DNA from: Hyaloperonospora brassicae
Lineage: Eukaryota; Oomycota; Peronosporomycetes; Peronosporales; Peronosporaceae
Direction: 5' to 3'
Length of the DNA stretch: 64,000 nucleotides
Assembly: GCA_947650285.1 (NCBI GenBank)
Contig: CANTFL010000482.1
Coordinates: 124,001-188,000, forward strand
The notes below the pieces were generated by a model. The model had not been told where the DNA came from, did no database searches, and worked only from the letters and a program-made list of their open reading frames with translations. Position numbers and translations under genes: made by a program. Below are positions 44,162-57,802 of this stretch, in pieces (positions within the stretch are counted from its first letter, which is position 1; every line of letters begins with the position of its first letter).

Positions 44162-46924
44162 GTTTGATGTGAGTCTATAAAGGTAAGCGCAGTGAAAAAT
44201 TAAGGTCCTCTACTTTATCTGCACATGCGTATGTTTGGCTAGCTAGTTCAAGCCTTCTAAAATTGTTGCTGGACCCTCACACGCGCTCGTTCATTGAATC
44301 ATGAGTGTGCACGATGGCGTGGTAACGCTCCATCATCCCGCACAATTATCAGCCTTCATTACGTGCATTTGCGGTTTGTAAAATTAACGAGGGAAGAATC
44401 GGTCGGACACTGATAAGTTCCTTCCCATCGGTTCGACCGCAAAAGGCGAGACTTTACCACGTCGATTGTCAGCTTTGGCTGGTGTTGAAATCCAGTAGGC
44501 GATAGCTGGTGAGTCTTTGTCATGGTCGATTGGCGCACAGCTTCATGTTGTCAGGCCGTCGGGATGAATAGAAGCGGCAATATTCGTAGAAGTCGGCGTC
44601 AGCTTTTTCGACCTCATTTAATCGAAAGACTCTTTACACAGCGCACTTGAATCCAAGCAGTCGATGCGATCACCGCGAAAGGAATACATCAGTGCACCAC
44701 TAGGTAAAGTTGGGTCAGCCGTGGTCTATCGATGCTCGCCACCCCTAGTCAATTTGTCAGACAGAACCTACTGTGGCGCACCTGGGACGTATCAAACTGT
44801 CTATACCTATCGAGTTATGGTCCTTAAGAAACCGGAAATTGACCTACCAATGTCTTCAACATAGCCGCTCTCCACGTCGAAGTGCCATAAAGTGTGCTGA
44901 CGAAGAAAAGAACGGACCGCCTAGAGTTCCGAATCGTACAAAAATGCGCGTACGCAACTGATCCAATCATCTCGCTTTTAAAGAAACCTCGCTTCGTGGC
45001 GAGCTGCCTGACGACATTCCGTCGAGATTTTACGCCAGGCTGCGGAACTACACGCAGTAGCTCGGTCTTGGTAGCATGCGCTTTATCACCGATATCGTCA
45101 ACTGAATGACTATCGGGACAAAAATACATATGCTTTTGTCACGGAGGCGGTGCACAAAGCCGTATCCTCGCACCAGCGTAAATGATATTTACATGTGTCC
45201 GTAAAGCAGGAGGCCCCGACAATGTTTACAAATATAGGTGATGAATACGACAACAGCGATGGTGCAGAGATCACGTTGCACGTTACGGAAAGATAGTCAT
45301 TAACTCTCTTACTTTCGTGTCTACAGTGTGTTAAAAACGTTGACCGATATGACTCGATTAATTCCTCTTTCATTACCACGACAAAGCATTTCCATATAAA
45401 TCGTAGCGCCAGCTTACACGCCTTCTGCTCCTTCTAGTAATGATAATGCATAAAGAGAGTTTAGCTATCGAAGGCATCAACTATGTGCCACATCGACTAC
45501 GATTGCTTTCCGGGTCGCCAATCAATCAACAGCGCATGTATTATTGCAGGCACAAACGGAATATATGAAAGGAAAAGCTCGGTAGCATGACAAAATGAGA
45601 TTTTACAGGACTCGACTCAAATGATTGCGCTCATATTGCTTAATATGAAAAATAACATCACGCATTAGCGTCCGTAACGGTACATGATGGCGAATTCAAT
45701 GGCCATCGGCGTCCATATTGGAGCCTGTAACTTTGTCTGGAATTACGTAAATGGACACGTCACTAAGTGCGGATGTCTTGCTGCTATTGTCGCTCTTTAT
45801 ATCACTCACCTTAACTTATACGGAAGCAGCATACACGTTGCTGAGCATGGAAGGAAACACATAAGTTGTGAAGAAACGGGACAGGCAGTCAGATGACCGA
45901 GCGACTTACCGATGCCGTAGCACGAAAGTTCTACACATATTCCACCGTTTGACGTGCTTCTCATGCGTTACACAAGCAGTGCACCATGCGTACCTAAATT
46001 TGCAATATAAACTCACTATTTGTCATGGGTCGTAGGAATATACATGGATTTCCAGTGGCTAGTATATCCCTCGGGAGATTACAGCACCACTTTCCACGCC
46101 GGAACAGCTGTGGCAAGTCCGTCGAGAGCCCCTGTAACGGGTTTACATGTCGTCTGGTAATCGACACAACCTGTGTGTTTTGCACAAGGGATGGGATCCC
46201 ATTAAACATGATAATAAATCACCATTTCAGTTGTCGAGGGCTGACATGTGTCAGCCGCCAAATACGAGATCTTTAACATGTATTAGTTTGATCAGTAGTG
46301 TCAAGATCAATCACGCTTAGTCTGAGGTGTTATTTAAAATCGAACGGATAAAGGTCAGTTCCCTTTTTGATCACCATCAGACACGTGCCATCCTAAGGCG
46401 TCTTGAGATCGCTAAGAGTCTAGCGAACACCTCGACAAGGTAGCTACTCTTGATCACTCTGTGCTGTGATTCTTTCAATCTTTTGGTCTCCTGAAACAGG
46501 GACCGTAAGCATTTGAGCTTGTTGACTCTCTGAGTCGAGTTCTTTGAACTAAGTTGCTCGTTTAGCGTTAAATCTTTCTCTGACTGAGAGGAACCTGCAG
46601 GTTAGCTACAAAACATATGCGGTCTCCCGGTAGCAATCTCAATGTCGTGCAGGGCATCAACCATTTTATAGAAATGGTAAAGATAATGAGAACACTGCAC
46701 AAGCTATAGCGTGTCAGCGACAGAGCAACCATCGTCGAAAACTTGCGCAAGATCGATATTAGTTACGATTTGCGCCAGACACTAATGAACATCAATCTTA
46801 CGCAATTTTTCGGTTGCCGGATAGCCTTCAATCTCCGACGAAGTGAATCCGGCGTAACTTCAGCAATTGCTTCTTACATATCCGACAAGCAGTCATGTTA
46901 AAGAGCAAGCCTGACACATTCTAT
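44162..46924. other. region of moderate GC with broken short frames
   Basis: Between the hypothetical frame and GY3 no gene could be assigned. Plus-strand frames at 44664-45109 in two phases give a readable stretch (LRGELPDDIPSRFYARLRNY) that could be a relic of a host gene but was not identified. A 70-codon frame at 45684-45896 is also unrecognised. No RNA gene or repeat pair was seen. Confidence 0.4.
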
Positions 46925-47327
46925 TGTTACGAATTGGGTCATTGTAACAAAATCTTGATTGTTAATTTTAAAAAAATTGCAACTGCAAGTCAATATTGAC
47001 GAGATAATTTTTTACAGGTAATTTCCGGCATCGCCTTACAATTGCTATAATGTTGCCTGATACATACCGAATAATTCACAAATCCCTGCTAGACGTCGCA
47101 ATGAGGTATTGAAAAGACTGTACAATAAAATTGCTGTTGTTATTCTATTAGTGTTAGTAAGATAGGAAAAATACATATTGGGGTCAAACTATATTAAATA
47201 CAGTTGAGCTTCTCCTTCCTTCTCCAAAACGCTTGCTCAGATAAATCCATTTCTCTGCGCGTACGGTGAACGTTAATGTTTGGGAGTGCACAACTTTGTA
47301 CTGTTGCGGAAAAATGGATACCAATTA
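46925..47327 (+). repeat. decayed 5' LTR of GY3
   Basis: It begins TGTTACGAATTGGGTCATTG, a worn version of the GY2 LTR start, contains 'ccctgctagacgtcgcaatg' like the shared LTR block, and is followed by a possible worn primer site TCTGGTAAG. No target duplication could be assigned because the right end of GY3 is lost. Confidence 0.65.
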
Positions 47328-49936
47328 TCTGGTAAGAAAGTGTGCCTCATTCTACCTTATAGCTTTGATCATCAGTCAAACAAATACGGACATTTTATCC
47401 AATATGAACATGTTGGATAAGGGAGAGAGCTTTCACGCCACGACTAAAAGGTACCCCCATGTGTGTATTTTTAAATGAATGGGGTTAAACAAATGAATGA
47501 ATCATAACATAAGTGATTCGCCATTGGCGCCTTGTTGGAGGGTCTGGACTGAATTCAACAATTTGTCACTCATGTCGAGTTCAGTCTAAACGAACTTGCT
47601 AACAAACGAAAAATAATGTTGCCGATAAAGCTAGACATTGTACAAAAAGAACAGCTGAGACAATTGGAAGCTCAACAGTCCCGAGACAGCAACTAGTCAA
47701 TAGTGGTATGGGGGTATGACAAAAACGTATGTCGACATCTTAATATCGTAAATTAACGTTATCAAGCTCAAATATATCATTTTAGATTATTAAATCAGGT
47801 GGTTTGTCGAAATGGAATACGTTTTAAAGGATCTTCACAGCATCAACGATGATATACAATACACATTGGTTGCACACTTTTTCCAAATGAGCCAAGACCC
47901 GGGCTATAGGGCTCATTCTTGACGACCCAATTGAAATAGTCGTCGTTGTTGGACGAATTTGTAAACGACTTGGAAAGAAGCTATAGTCGCCTCGAGCCTT
48001 AATTATTGGCTCGCGCCCAGTTTCATTTTATCATCAAGTCTTCACCTGATATGCGTCCCTAAGCACAGATCATTCGATACCACTCTAGATGTAACACTGT
48101 TAATCCTATTAATGGATGCACTAAATTTACGGAATTTGATAATATACTTGCGAATGTTAACGTTAATACCAACCTATTTCTTCTGATACTGAAGTCGTTA
48201 CATCAAGCTATCTCAACGACGCAACACGAAGCTTTTATTTTGATACAGGCTGAAACTAATTGATCCCCAAGTCATTCATTGTGAAGACAGGAAATCGGAT
48301 GTACAGAAGCGACGGATCTCTATTATATGGATAGCGTACGACCCGGTGCTCAAGGTACAAACGATGGAAGATACATAAGCTTTGTCAAAATGATCGGCAA
48401 TACGCCTGTGTATTTACCGAGTCTATCCTTGTGCTCCGTACAAGAGTACTTAATACTGGGTTCAGCAACCAGTACGGGCTCGAAACATCAGTTTGGTAAT
48501 TTCGTAAACTGTAACAATAGGTCAAACCGCCCAGAATGGAAGGAGTCTGTAGTAATAGGTTGACCTGCTGATCAGTAACGTCAAGAAAGTTTGCAAGTCA
48601 GTTGAATTTAATTTATTCAGACACCCATTCATTATGTGTCTCTGCACCAATTAATACAACATATCGCATCGTTTTGAGATGGAAGTGGCTGAAGACATGT
48701 CACTTCAATCTATATATGACTTTAAGGCGTCGCACCATTTTTAACACACCAGCTACTATTGGATCGTAAGCTTTAGTACGTTAAGCGTGAAATCTTTCGC
48801 ACGAGGGTGACGATGTTCCGTGTGAGATTTTCATCCGTGATAATCAAGAAACGTAAAGCGAGATTTTATTACACTCTAAAAGAAGAAGTTAAAGATAACT
48901 AATTAATCGTACTGTATCCTGATGACAAGTTGATGCCATTCTGGGTTACCCCTAATCTTAAAAAGGTACGAGCTAAGGGTGATATGGATGCATCAAACTT
49001 TGCGGATGCCTTATTTTATTATTAAATAACAATTTGTCAACGGTTTGACAAGTCTTAAAGTCTGGGGATGCATTAAAGAAAGTATTTTGGCCACTGTTGT
49101 GGTACGGTCGTTCAGACTACTCATAAGCCTTCAGTGGCTTTAAAAGACACACTATGATATCTTTGACAAATAAGTTTATACGAATGCAGGCATTGTCAAA
49201 AATTGACCACCTAAATTCGTCGAGTGGGTCGGTACATGGATTCTTGTCTGTAAAGCAATATCTGTGTAGTTTATCCCATTGGCCTAGATGGAGGGAGCAT
49301 CTTCGTATTGAGTGGTCGACCAAATGGTCGATCAAACAAATACTAGCTGGTACAACATTCCCATTCACATCTGGCATCATGCAAGAAAATCGGTTCACAT
49401 TGTAATTAGCGGTCACCACCCTCAATCAAAAATGATGAGTGAAAAAGTATGCAGGATCCTTATTTTAATATTATAATGGTATTATTACCGAAACACACTG
49501 AAAGTCTAGACTACTGACGAAATAAGTGTCGACCCTTGTTCAAGCGGTCTGATAGAACCGTCAAAATTAACTTTGGAGATAGCTCAATTGCCGATACTTA
49601 AATCTTACCGGTTCTTGCGATATTTGCGTAGTGGCAAGGTCACACATATTTGTGTGCATGTCGCAGAGGACGCAAACGTCACCGAAAATCGATCTGTGGC
49701 GATGTTTGCTGAATACTAACGGGTTCGCAGCAGCTCATCGATCAGCGAAAGTGGCCTCGATGAGATGACTCGTATTAAGCAATACACGTCTTTAACTTCT
49801 GATTCGATTTTACGCAAATCCTTGGCATGACGTTAACATGTTTTAATGGTGTGCCATGAAGCAGTGGCAACCGACCCATGAACAGGTACAAGTGATCGAA
49901 AAGTTCCTTGCCAATCGCTTAGCAGCGGGCCATGGG

Positions 49937-50367
49937 TGTAACGGGGCACCGAAATCTACGTACTGGACCACCAGTGCGGAGTCAACGCTCAATGACAACA
50001 GTGAAGTTCAGTGCCCTGATACCTCTATACACTATACCGAGGAAGGGTAAACGATCAAGACAAAGACTATGGTCGTAGAAAAAGTAAAACTGTTATTTAA
50101 TATAATTAAGCCTAACATATCTGTGCTTAATTTGTCCTAAATCATTTATACCATCATAAAGAAACGTGTCATGACGTCTACCCACCACCTGCGCGCCTCG
50201 CAGCGATTGGTGGGTTAATAAAACACAATATAAATCAATGGGTAGACCTTTGGTTCATCTCGACAATATCACAGTATTAAGTGCTATTGTTAGAAGCATC
50301 TAACATAATCTATTCGTTATTACCATTTCTCATAATGGTGATTTCATATAACGGGCTACCCGGGACG
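49937..50367 (-). mobile_element. solo LTR of the GY2 family inserted in GY3
   Basis: On the plus strand it begins TGTAACGGGGCACC and runs through 'cgcgcctcgcagcgattggtgggtt' to a worn end near 'taacgggctaccc'. That is the reverse complement of the GY2 LTR. It interrupts the GY3 RT between 'gcagcgggccatg' and the 'tgtccgtgtgcg' block, which are neighbours in GY2. Flanking ATGGG (49932-49936) and CTGGG (50368-50372) look like a target duplication with one change. A solo LTR arises by recombination between the two LTRs of a full element. Confidence 0.8.
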
Positions 50368-51069
50368 CTGGGAAAGGGTCAACTTCCCCACATAGCTACC
50401 GAATGTCCGTGTGCGAAAGTCACGAAAGCATGAAGTACAGTGCACGCATTCAACATATTTAATGATGAATTGGTACCGGCTCATGGACCAATAACTAGGA
50501 TGGACGTGATCATTAATTGGATGACAAAGAGTAATATCTTTGCATTCATGTATCTGATGGATGGCTTCTATCAGATCCTTCCACTTATATGGAAAATTCC
50601 ATTCAAAGAAGTCATAATATCCAGTGGTGTACTCTGGAAGGATCAAGGTATGCACCATACGCTAACACATATACGCTAACACATCTATTAAAATTGGTGC
50701 GAAGTTCACATCAAGTCATGCATATGATGTTATCGTTCAAAGCCGGGCCATAGATGGAAAGTCGGCCGTGAAATCGCATCGACTCCACGTCCTTAAGGTC
50801 CTTACAAATACGCTCGATCGTAAGTAATACGTCAATCCCTCGTTGTGTATATTTAAAGCTAGCGAAGTATCGCTATGAGTGCATCGTCGGTAAAAAAACG
50901 TCGTAAGCCCTGATCCGGAAACGATCAAGGCGATCCACGACTGACACATTATATTACATGTCGAAGGGTTTCGAAGGTATTTTGGGTTACCGACGTACTC
51001 GCGCATCTAATCCGAGATGGCCGTCCATTTATTAGTTTGTTGAAGAGAAACGAAAAGTGGTCGTGGAGT

Positions 51070-51527
51070 ATTGAGTGTCAGCTCCTCTTTCAAGAAATCA
51101 ATCAGAGCATGATGCAATCGTCTACGTTGGCGATTGCGACCATTCAAGTACAGATCATTCCATGTGGTCGATGACGTCAGCGATTTTGAAATCAGCTGCG
51201 CGTTGATGCAGTATGACACACGCGGCATCAATCGCATTGTCTGGTATCAATCGCGTCATCTGCAATCCGCTGAGCGCAATTATCAAGCGCATGGAAAGGA
51301 ACTACATGCCATTTAATATACACTTGCTAGCTCCGCGTCTACCTCGTAGAAAATACGCCCTTTGTCGTCTAGACGGACCATATGTCACAAAGCACGGCCG
51401 TGAACAATTTACAACTCGCGCGTAAATGGCTAGGTTGCCGTATTTATTAATGGACTATATAATCTAACTGTAGGATATACCAGGACGAATAAACGTCGTT
51501 GCTGATTTTATATCGTGCCGGCCAAAT
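51070..51527 (+). repeat. left arm of a near-identical inverted repeat
   Basis: These 458 bases are the reverse complement of 63543-64000 with a single mismatch noticed (T here near 51511, C in the other arm) and no length difference. The content is the decayed RNase H part of GY3, which continues past 51527 in this arm. The other arm runs to the end of the window, so the repeat may be longer. Confidence 0.95.
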
Positions 51528-51700
51528 ATTAGAGATGACTGAGCCGTTCAACAGGAGAGAGACTATCTACTGTTACGACATTGTCATTAATAGGATCATA
51601 TTAAAATAGTTTTGACTTCGCCCGCAAGGCTTACATGGGCGACAAGGAGCTTGAACGTATAATGTTTTACCGCGCGACCTCATTCTCGTTTTCATTAATT

Positions 51701-53219
51701 ATTATTGGCATCATGTCATTCGAAGTCGGATCGGTATGCCACTCGTATTAATTATATTATATTCCAGAAAAGTGTCACCAGGAATAAGGAACGCTTAATA
51801 TAACCCTTACTGAGATTATATGCAGGTACAACGAATAGGATAAGGTGCACGATATCGATGCAGCTCAAGAGTTAAAATAATTAAGCAATATAGCGTCCAT
51901 GCACTTAACAAAGCGGTCCCCATAGACCGGGGTACCCATTGCCAAAATTTGGCCCTATTGAGTGCACATATCTGCTCGATCGGCTTCACACCATTTCCAG
52001 CCACGAATATGTTCAGCGTCGAATTTAGTCCACCGAAAGGAATCTACACCGCCCTATTGACGAGTACAAAACTTTAGCAGGTCCTCAAGTTTAGAAACGA
52101 AGAAATGCCTCCGATAGTCCGTCTTCGAGGCGCAGGTCGCGAGTCTGTATTGCATCAGTAATTTGGAAATATCTACTCTACCCTAAGATTATCGTAGGCA
52201 AAATCGAACCGGTAACACCGCAGGTATTATAGAGAAGATGTCAAATTTGAGAGTGAACCCGAAGTTGGAGCGTCCGAGTTAGGGGTCTTGTTGCAGATTC
52301 GGGCCTTTAAATATCCCCGAATCGTCAAAGGTGTAAAGGGACGCTGAAGGAAACATCATGCAAAAGAAATAAAGGTGGTCGATTTGGAAGAGAAACCTCG
52401 ACTCAAATCCAAAAAATATTAGGGTACCACCGTGGAGCGTGATACAAGTTTTTCTTTGTTAAATATATATTATACAAAAAACAAACTACTTTTATTTATG
52501 AAGCACTACAACCGAGTCAAAGTATAATTAATCGTAGCGTTAAATCTTGTATATGCTATAATGGGATCGTACCAATCCGATAGCGCTCCAAAAGTTGGCC
52601 ACGAAGTTGATGGAAATGACGGATCATGATTAGGCGAAACGATTGGTACAATCTTGGCATGTTGAACCTACTTGGGTAAAAAAATCAATGAAATTAAGGA
52701 AAGGATGGTGGCGTCGAGAAAGGTTTTTTATTAAGACTTTAAATGCACAACCGATTGATACTTTGATCATGCCGATGCCAGCTGTTATATACATCGAACT
52801 ATCGGAACCGATACATGGTCTTTCTTAACTGCTTTACGACCGCGGATTTACGACTAGAATATTTAATTTGATAAGTAGACGCTGCTGTGGTACGACATAT
52901 ACCTAAAAAGTGATGTAGATCGATTGTTGATTTCTGAGTTAGTGCGTTGATGACGAATCTAAAATTTTGCTGATTAGGCGATCAAGACAAACACTGATAT
53001 ACTGATCAGATTGAATGATCAAGTGTTTACGCCTACCGCGTACATGCCAAAATGGTAACATAAAGGATCTTCGCAGTAAGCACCCGCGGTATCTGACATG
53101 AATTCGAGATCTAAAATCCATTGGCGTACATTATTCAACAATGTCTGGTGCAACATTCGTACATGTCAGGTTGACCCGAGTTTGAGCCAAGCAAAAGATA
53201 TTGACGCAATTATATCTAC
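51701..53219. other. decayed repeat DNA, nothing assigned
   Basis: Frames of up to about 60 codons on both strands show no recognisable domain. The stretch 52250-52440 has a readable charged sequence (FKYPRIVKGVKGR) and may belong to an old retroelement, but no family could be named. Confidence 0.45.
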
Positions 53220-54010
53220 GATAAGAATATAACGCAATATGATCAGATGCGATCGTACTTTAAAGCAGCCGAGAAAAATAAAGAATAAATTTAACAATGA
53301 TTGGCCCAACAGACCGCTGGATGGTCGACGGTAGGTGCCGCACCTAAATCGAAAGAAATTACAAATGTCAGATTAGAATGAGTAGAGCCATAGCGTTATA
53401 ATCAATCCTTCATGTACAAATCGCAAGACTTAGTAATATAATGACCTAAGCCGACCGTTCATAGCCGGTACAGAAGATGATTTAAGAGGTAGATTAGCTG
53501 CGAAGAGGCTTGAAGTATCGGCGATTACTTCTAAAAAAAATATATTTGAACGCGATAGAGAAGAAGATCGAGCCAGGAGCTGGATCGGCAGAGTCAAATA
53601 GACATTCTTAGGCTAGCATGCATACATGCTGACACGTATTTCGTATACAAAGGCCTGCTAGCGACTTTAAGGTGAACCTCGTACATCCATATATGTAGAT
53701 CTACTCGACGTAAGTGAAACCCATTACTGATGCTTAAAATAAAAAATGGGGGACATGGCGCATCAATTAGACATACATAAAATTTTCGCGGAACCGATCG
53801 GAAAAGACTCCACTGAACAACCAGTAGCGTTAAAAACCTAGCGGCAATCAATGCAAAATTCTAATTTGATAAAGGACGCCGACTATACGCCGCAATCATG
53901 TTTAACAACCTTTTAAAAACATCGGAGGATCGCGATTTATCAAAACAATTATGTATTTTATGTATGATAAGGTTAACAAAACAAAAGAAACGCTACAAGT
54001 TTATCAGGTA
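53220..54010 (+). pseudogene. gag of a third gypsy lineage (GYB), decayed
   Basis: Around 53505-53600 the plus strand reads LEVSAITSKKNIFERDREED followed by RARSWIGRVK and a stop. This is the start of the capsid region of a gypsy lineage common in oomycete genomes (a conserved 'DEDRA(R/K)SWI-x-K-VKSAF' segment). About 300 bp later TSEDRDLSKQLCILCMIRL (53920-53975) matches a downstream capsid helix of the same family. The lineage differs from GY1 and GY2, whose gag lacks these motifs. Stops are frequent. Confidence 0.6.
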
Positions 54011-55970
54011 TGGGAGACCTGACAGAATAATATACACAGGACTGAATAAGTTCACCGAATGGCTAACATCTCTGGCCCAGTACCGTCAAAGCTAAGTTTA
54101 GCTATAGGGTCGGTAGGAGCTGAATGATATATAAAAGACTGCTAATATTAGAATCCATTGGTTTAAATGGTGTGCGATGACAAAGATTTGGATCATTTGG
54201 GTCGTTTTATTATTGTCGTGGTCGAATAAGTAAGATGAATTATAGGGATAAATTCGATTGCGATGAGCGATTAAGAGCTTACACTCGTTGCAGATGTATT
54301 AAACATCATGATCGAGAATGATTGAAAAGATTGCCTAGCTCTGATGTCGTCGCGAAAGGGACATCGATCAGAACCATGTTCCACGTATGCACCACTAGTA
54401 AAAAATATGTATGAGAGTGCCAATTGTCGTATGGAATATATTATCAAAGTATTTGCAAGTGGTATGTGCCTTCCAGGCATGCCGAATGTTCCTATCACAT
54501 GGAGGACATATTAAACTTGGAGACTCGCCAGGTAGAAATTAGTTCAAATCGAGCGTTGTCGGATCTGCATTCTAGCATTTGTTAGAATAATGTTAAATGA
54601 TCACAAAGCGAAGTACTACATCGATCTAATCCTATTACAGGTGATGCTATTCGATTTGTCTCCTCAACGGCAAGTGTGAAACGAGAGGAAGAACGCAAAT
54701 GATGGTCCGTTTAGACCATGCACTATATCTTGACGTGGGGAACGCATGGTTATCTTAATTGCAACATCTTCTAAAAATGATTTTTACGTCAAAATGTAAA
54801 TAACATCAACAATGAAAAAGCATTGTGCTCGTTTTTTTAGGCCACAATACCTCTTTACTCTGTCGCAAAATTGTGTTGATTATCACCACTATTTTGCATG
54901 TAAGGTAGGGTGAAGGATTGATGGAAGTCAAACTTAAGTGTGCGTATAAATTGGCGTGATGCGCGTACAGCATTCGGGCGGACCAAGGTCAAAATTTCAT
55001 TGGACGGGTCGTGCAGATATTTTTCAACGCATTGGTCAGTGATAAAGTCGATCAAAGATTATGAGAGAAATAAACTAATTTTTCAGCATGGATACGTCTA
55101 GATTTTGCCGAAGGAACCGTATGTTTATTAGGACAAGTTTTGATAGATCTGGCAGGACGAAGATTACCATATCGATTAACTATACAGGCAATCGGCCCAA
55201 ACGATCGACAAAATCTTACCTGTTTGGTGGATCGAACGAAGAAAGTTTGGTTCGACCCTCCTATATCTAAACTATGGGTGAGGCTAGAATATTTTTAATG
55301 TAACTACTTTGAATATGAGACCAGGAAGGTTCCAGTAATTACAGCTCACATTTATTAGCGATCGCGAAGTGGTTTAAAGTTTTGGAGACCCGTTAGGTTT
55401 TGGGATTCTCGCCAATTCAATATTACGATCTCTAAGCTAAGTTTCCATAGTATAGACACGATACACTAAGTGGAAAATATTTGCGTTTGAAGCCTGACAG
55501 AATAACTAAAAGAAGAAAACGAAAAATTGACAAATATTCTAGTGGATCATTTATTGTACATATCACCCGCAAAAATTGTTCTGACCGAAAGAAGCAAATG
55601 AAAAAACAAGTGTAAAAGTTACGCCGATCGAACCCTGTCTGGAATCAAGCACGTGTATTTACAGGATATGCTGGAGTGTCGCCGAAGAGATAGATGTCTA
55701 CGTCAGTAGACATATATAAACCGGTCACATCTCTGGTAGTGATCGATAGTGCTGAGGGTATGATAGGATATGTCGATCGAATAGCGGTCACGGCCGAATA
55801 GTTCGATTTATTACACATTTAATAGAGAACAAAATCCTTTCACACATCAGCAGGGCGGAATTTCGATCAGGAACGCGACGTTACAAGGCCAGGCCATGTG
55901 CGAGGTTAAACAGATTGACCCGGTTGCAATTGAGTTGATTTCGAAAAGCAAAAGTCGGTAAGCTCAAGGT
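54011..55970. other. decayed continuation of GYB, no readable domain
   Basis: Position suggests the rest of gag and the protease of the GYB element. A basic-acidic stretch near 54230-54330 (YRDKFDCDERLRAYTRCRC) may be part of gag, but no catalytic motif could be read. Confidence 0.4.
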
Positions 55971-56086
55971 CATTGATCGGCGCAATCGACGTATTGAGAG
56001 ATTCTGTATGCAGGCAAAAGGTCCAGTTCATTGATCGACGCAATCGAAGTATTGAGAAATTTTGTATGCAGGCAAAAGGTCCAATG
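55971..56086 (+). repeat. tandem duplication of a 58-bp unit
   Basis: The unit starting 'cattgatcgg' at 55971 is repeated from 56029 ('cattgatcga'), with about five differences; both copies end in 'tgtatgcaggcaaaaggtcca'. The period is not a multiple of three. The sequence resembles the protease region of gypsy elements (compare 33587-33640), so the duplication happened inside an already decaying element. Confidence 0.75.
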
Positions 56087-57261
56087 ATTGGCGAGGGAAA
56101 TCGTGAAGAAGCTGGTCAGGACAATTACAGATTTCATATACTTCAGACACGATCATGATGTTAGATGGTGAATCAAAAGACATTTCACCGACCCGACCTA
56201 AGGTGTGCGTATACAATTCATCAATTACGTATCGACTAGCGACGAGATTGCCTGTCGTGATGGACGCAATTATAATATATAAATCGTTGCTTGCTACCCG
56301 ATCACTCGGAGAAATAAGAGAATGCGACTCGAAATTCCGTCAGAAGGACAGAAGATTGGAACTTAGGTAAATATCCGGTCGCCTGATCAAAATATCCACG
56401 ATAGACAATGCAGACGGGGCGATCTAGAACATGGTACTCTAATATGTTGATATAATTTTACAAAATTGATGAGCTGAATGTATAGATGTCGATCAGCAAA
56501 TAGCAGTCTTGCCAAAAATAATAACATCTACGGCGCGCATCTCGTTCGACGACATCCAAGTGAGCGATCCAGATTAATGGCTTTCTAAAGGTCAAGAGAA
56601 TTTGCGCTAACTGATGTGAAAGTATCGCTGCTTGCACATACTTTAGAGCAAACCTGTACAACAGCGCGTGACGCATTTTGTAATATTAATAATGGATTAT
56701 GGAGGGAAAACGTGATTGTTTGGAAACAAAAAACAGTTGCGCTTCATTTTTAAGTGAAACGATAATTTAATCAAGTGGTTACCATCAGATAAGATAATTT
56801 AAACTTGTAAGCTACCCTGGTTATCGCCGATGATAGTGATAATAAAGAATAATAGCTCAGACGAATGGATGTACATTAAGCCTCGACGGTTATAAAGCAT
56901 AAATACTTATATATATTCACCATAGACACGACAAAGGGCACACCTCGTTTTTGCTGCGGGCACACCCGTCCTTATAAATAGATAAAAAGAATTATACTGT
57001 GTATGGTGCAGAATAATGTACCTATACAGTACAGTACAGTTTTACATAGAACCACTTAACCACCAACTACCAAACGTCACCTCTTGTGCCTCAATAGTCT
57101 AATCTAGAGAACGGCAGCATTACATTTCGTGGTACCCGTCGTCACAGGTCGCACATTATAATGGTGCATTGTATGAGGATTCTCGCTTGTCTCAACTAAA
57201 GGTGAGCGACATTCAAACACTGATTTAATGAAGAACAAATTGTGTCAATTCAACACAAGGT
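56087..57261. other. AT-rich decayed stretch, nothing assigned
   Basis: No frame above about 75 codons shows a domain. A short 'acagtacagtacagt' simple repeat lies near 57027-57041. Confidence 0.45.
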
Positions 57262-57674
57262 TGTGTGCCCGCGACGTCACGTACACGTGGCTTAAGGAAG
57301 CACAACGGAGTCGGCAGAACTCGAAAGCTCTGCCTAAGAAAAAAGTAGAACTGTAATTAAAAAAGTTATGTTTTCTTTATAAAACATCTTCTGTCTTAAA
57401 TTAACTTAATTAAAGTACAATCTAATATGTGGTTTTCTTGCTCATCACCCATTGCGCGCGTCCAGCAGCGATTAGTAGTTAATCTTGTTGGTGTAACGTG
57501 AGCATCAACCATCAGGTGGAGCATCCCGTCAAAGAAATATTACCATAGGGGGTAATATTCCTTTAACCTTACTCCTTACGAGTAATTTTGATTGAACATT
57601 ATCGAAATAAAAAATAGACTTTTCAGAATTGATACAAAAGTATAAGTTTTATGTAACGGGCTCACTACGTTACA
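57262..57674 (-). mobile_element. solo LTR related to the GY2 family
   Basis: The right end 'atgtaacgggctcactacgt' plus TACA carries the terminal near-palindrome at 57652-57674, and 'cacccattgcgcgcgtccag' in the middle (about 57446) is the reverse complement of the shared LTR block in GY2. The left end is worn and placed by comparison with the LTR length. No coding parts of an element adjoin it, and no clear target duplication was seen. Confidence 0.65.
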
Positions 57675-57802
57675 ACTTAAGCTTGGCGTGGCAAACGGAA
57701 AAGAGAATCGAAAGCGTCTCATAGTTTAGCAGCATAATGGCTTCTTAATGGCTTCAGGCAATGTACTGTATCGCGGTATTAAGTCCATTGCATTGGCCCA
57801 AC

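Larger units (their letters stand above)
47328..51700 (+). pseudogene. GY3, strongly decayed gypsy element of the GY2 family
   Basis: The DNA follows GY2 in order over about 3.5 kb. Markers are 'gaacatgttgga' (gag leader, 47404), 'gtggtttgtcga' (47801), 'gtgtctctgcacc' (48639), the protease-region 'cctgatgacaagttgatgcc' (48917), 'cttgcg-atttgcgtagtggcaa' (49614), 'atgaagcagtggca' (49856), RT 'atggatggcttctatcagat' (50558) and RNase H 'catgtggtcgatgacgtcag' (51161). Traces continue to about 51640. Nearly every frame is closed and the sequence has drifted to high AT. Integrase and 3' LTR were not found. A solo LTR interrupts it at 49937, and 49117-49425 holds about 300 bp with no counterpart in GY2. 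Confidence 0.82.

Noticed and set aside
44664..45130. Possible relic of a mitochondrial MAM33-like protein (LRGELPDDIPSRFYARLRNY)
   Set aside because: The resemblance rests on one amphipathic stretch across frame changes; the N-terminal half shows nothing of the family.
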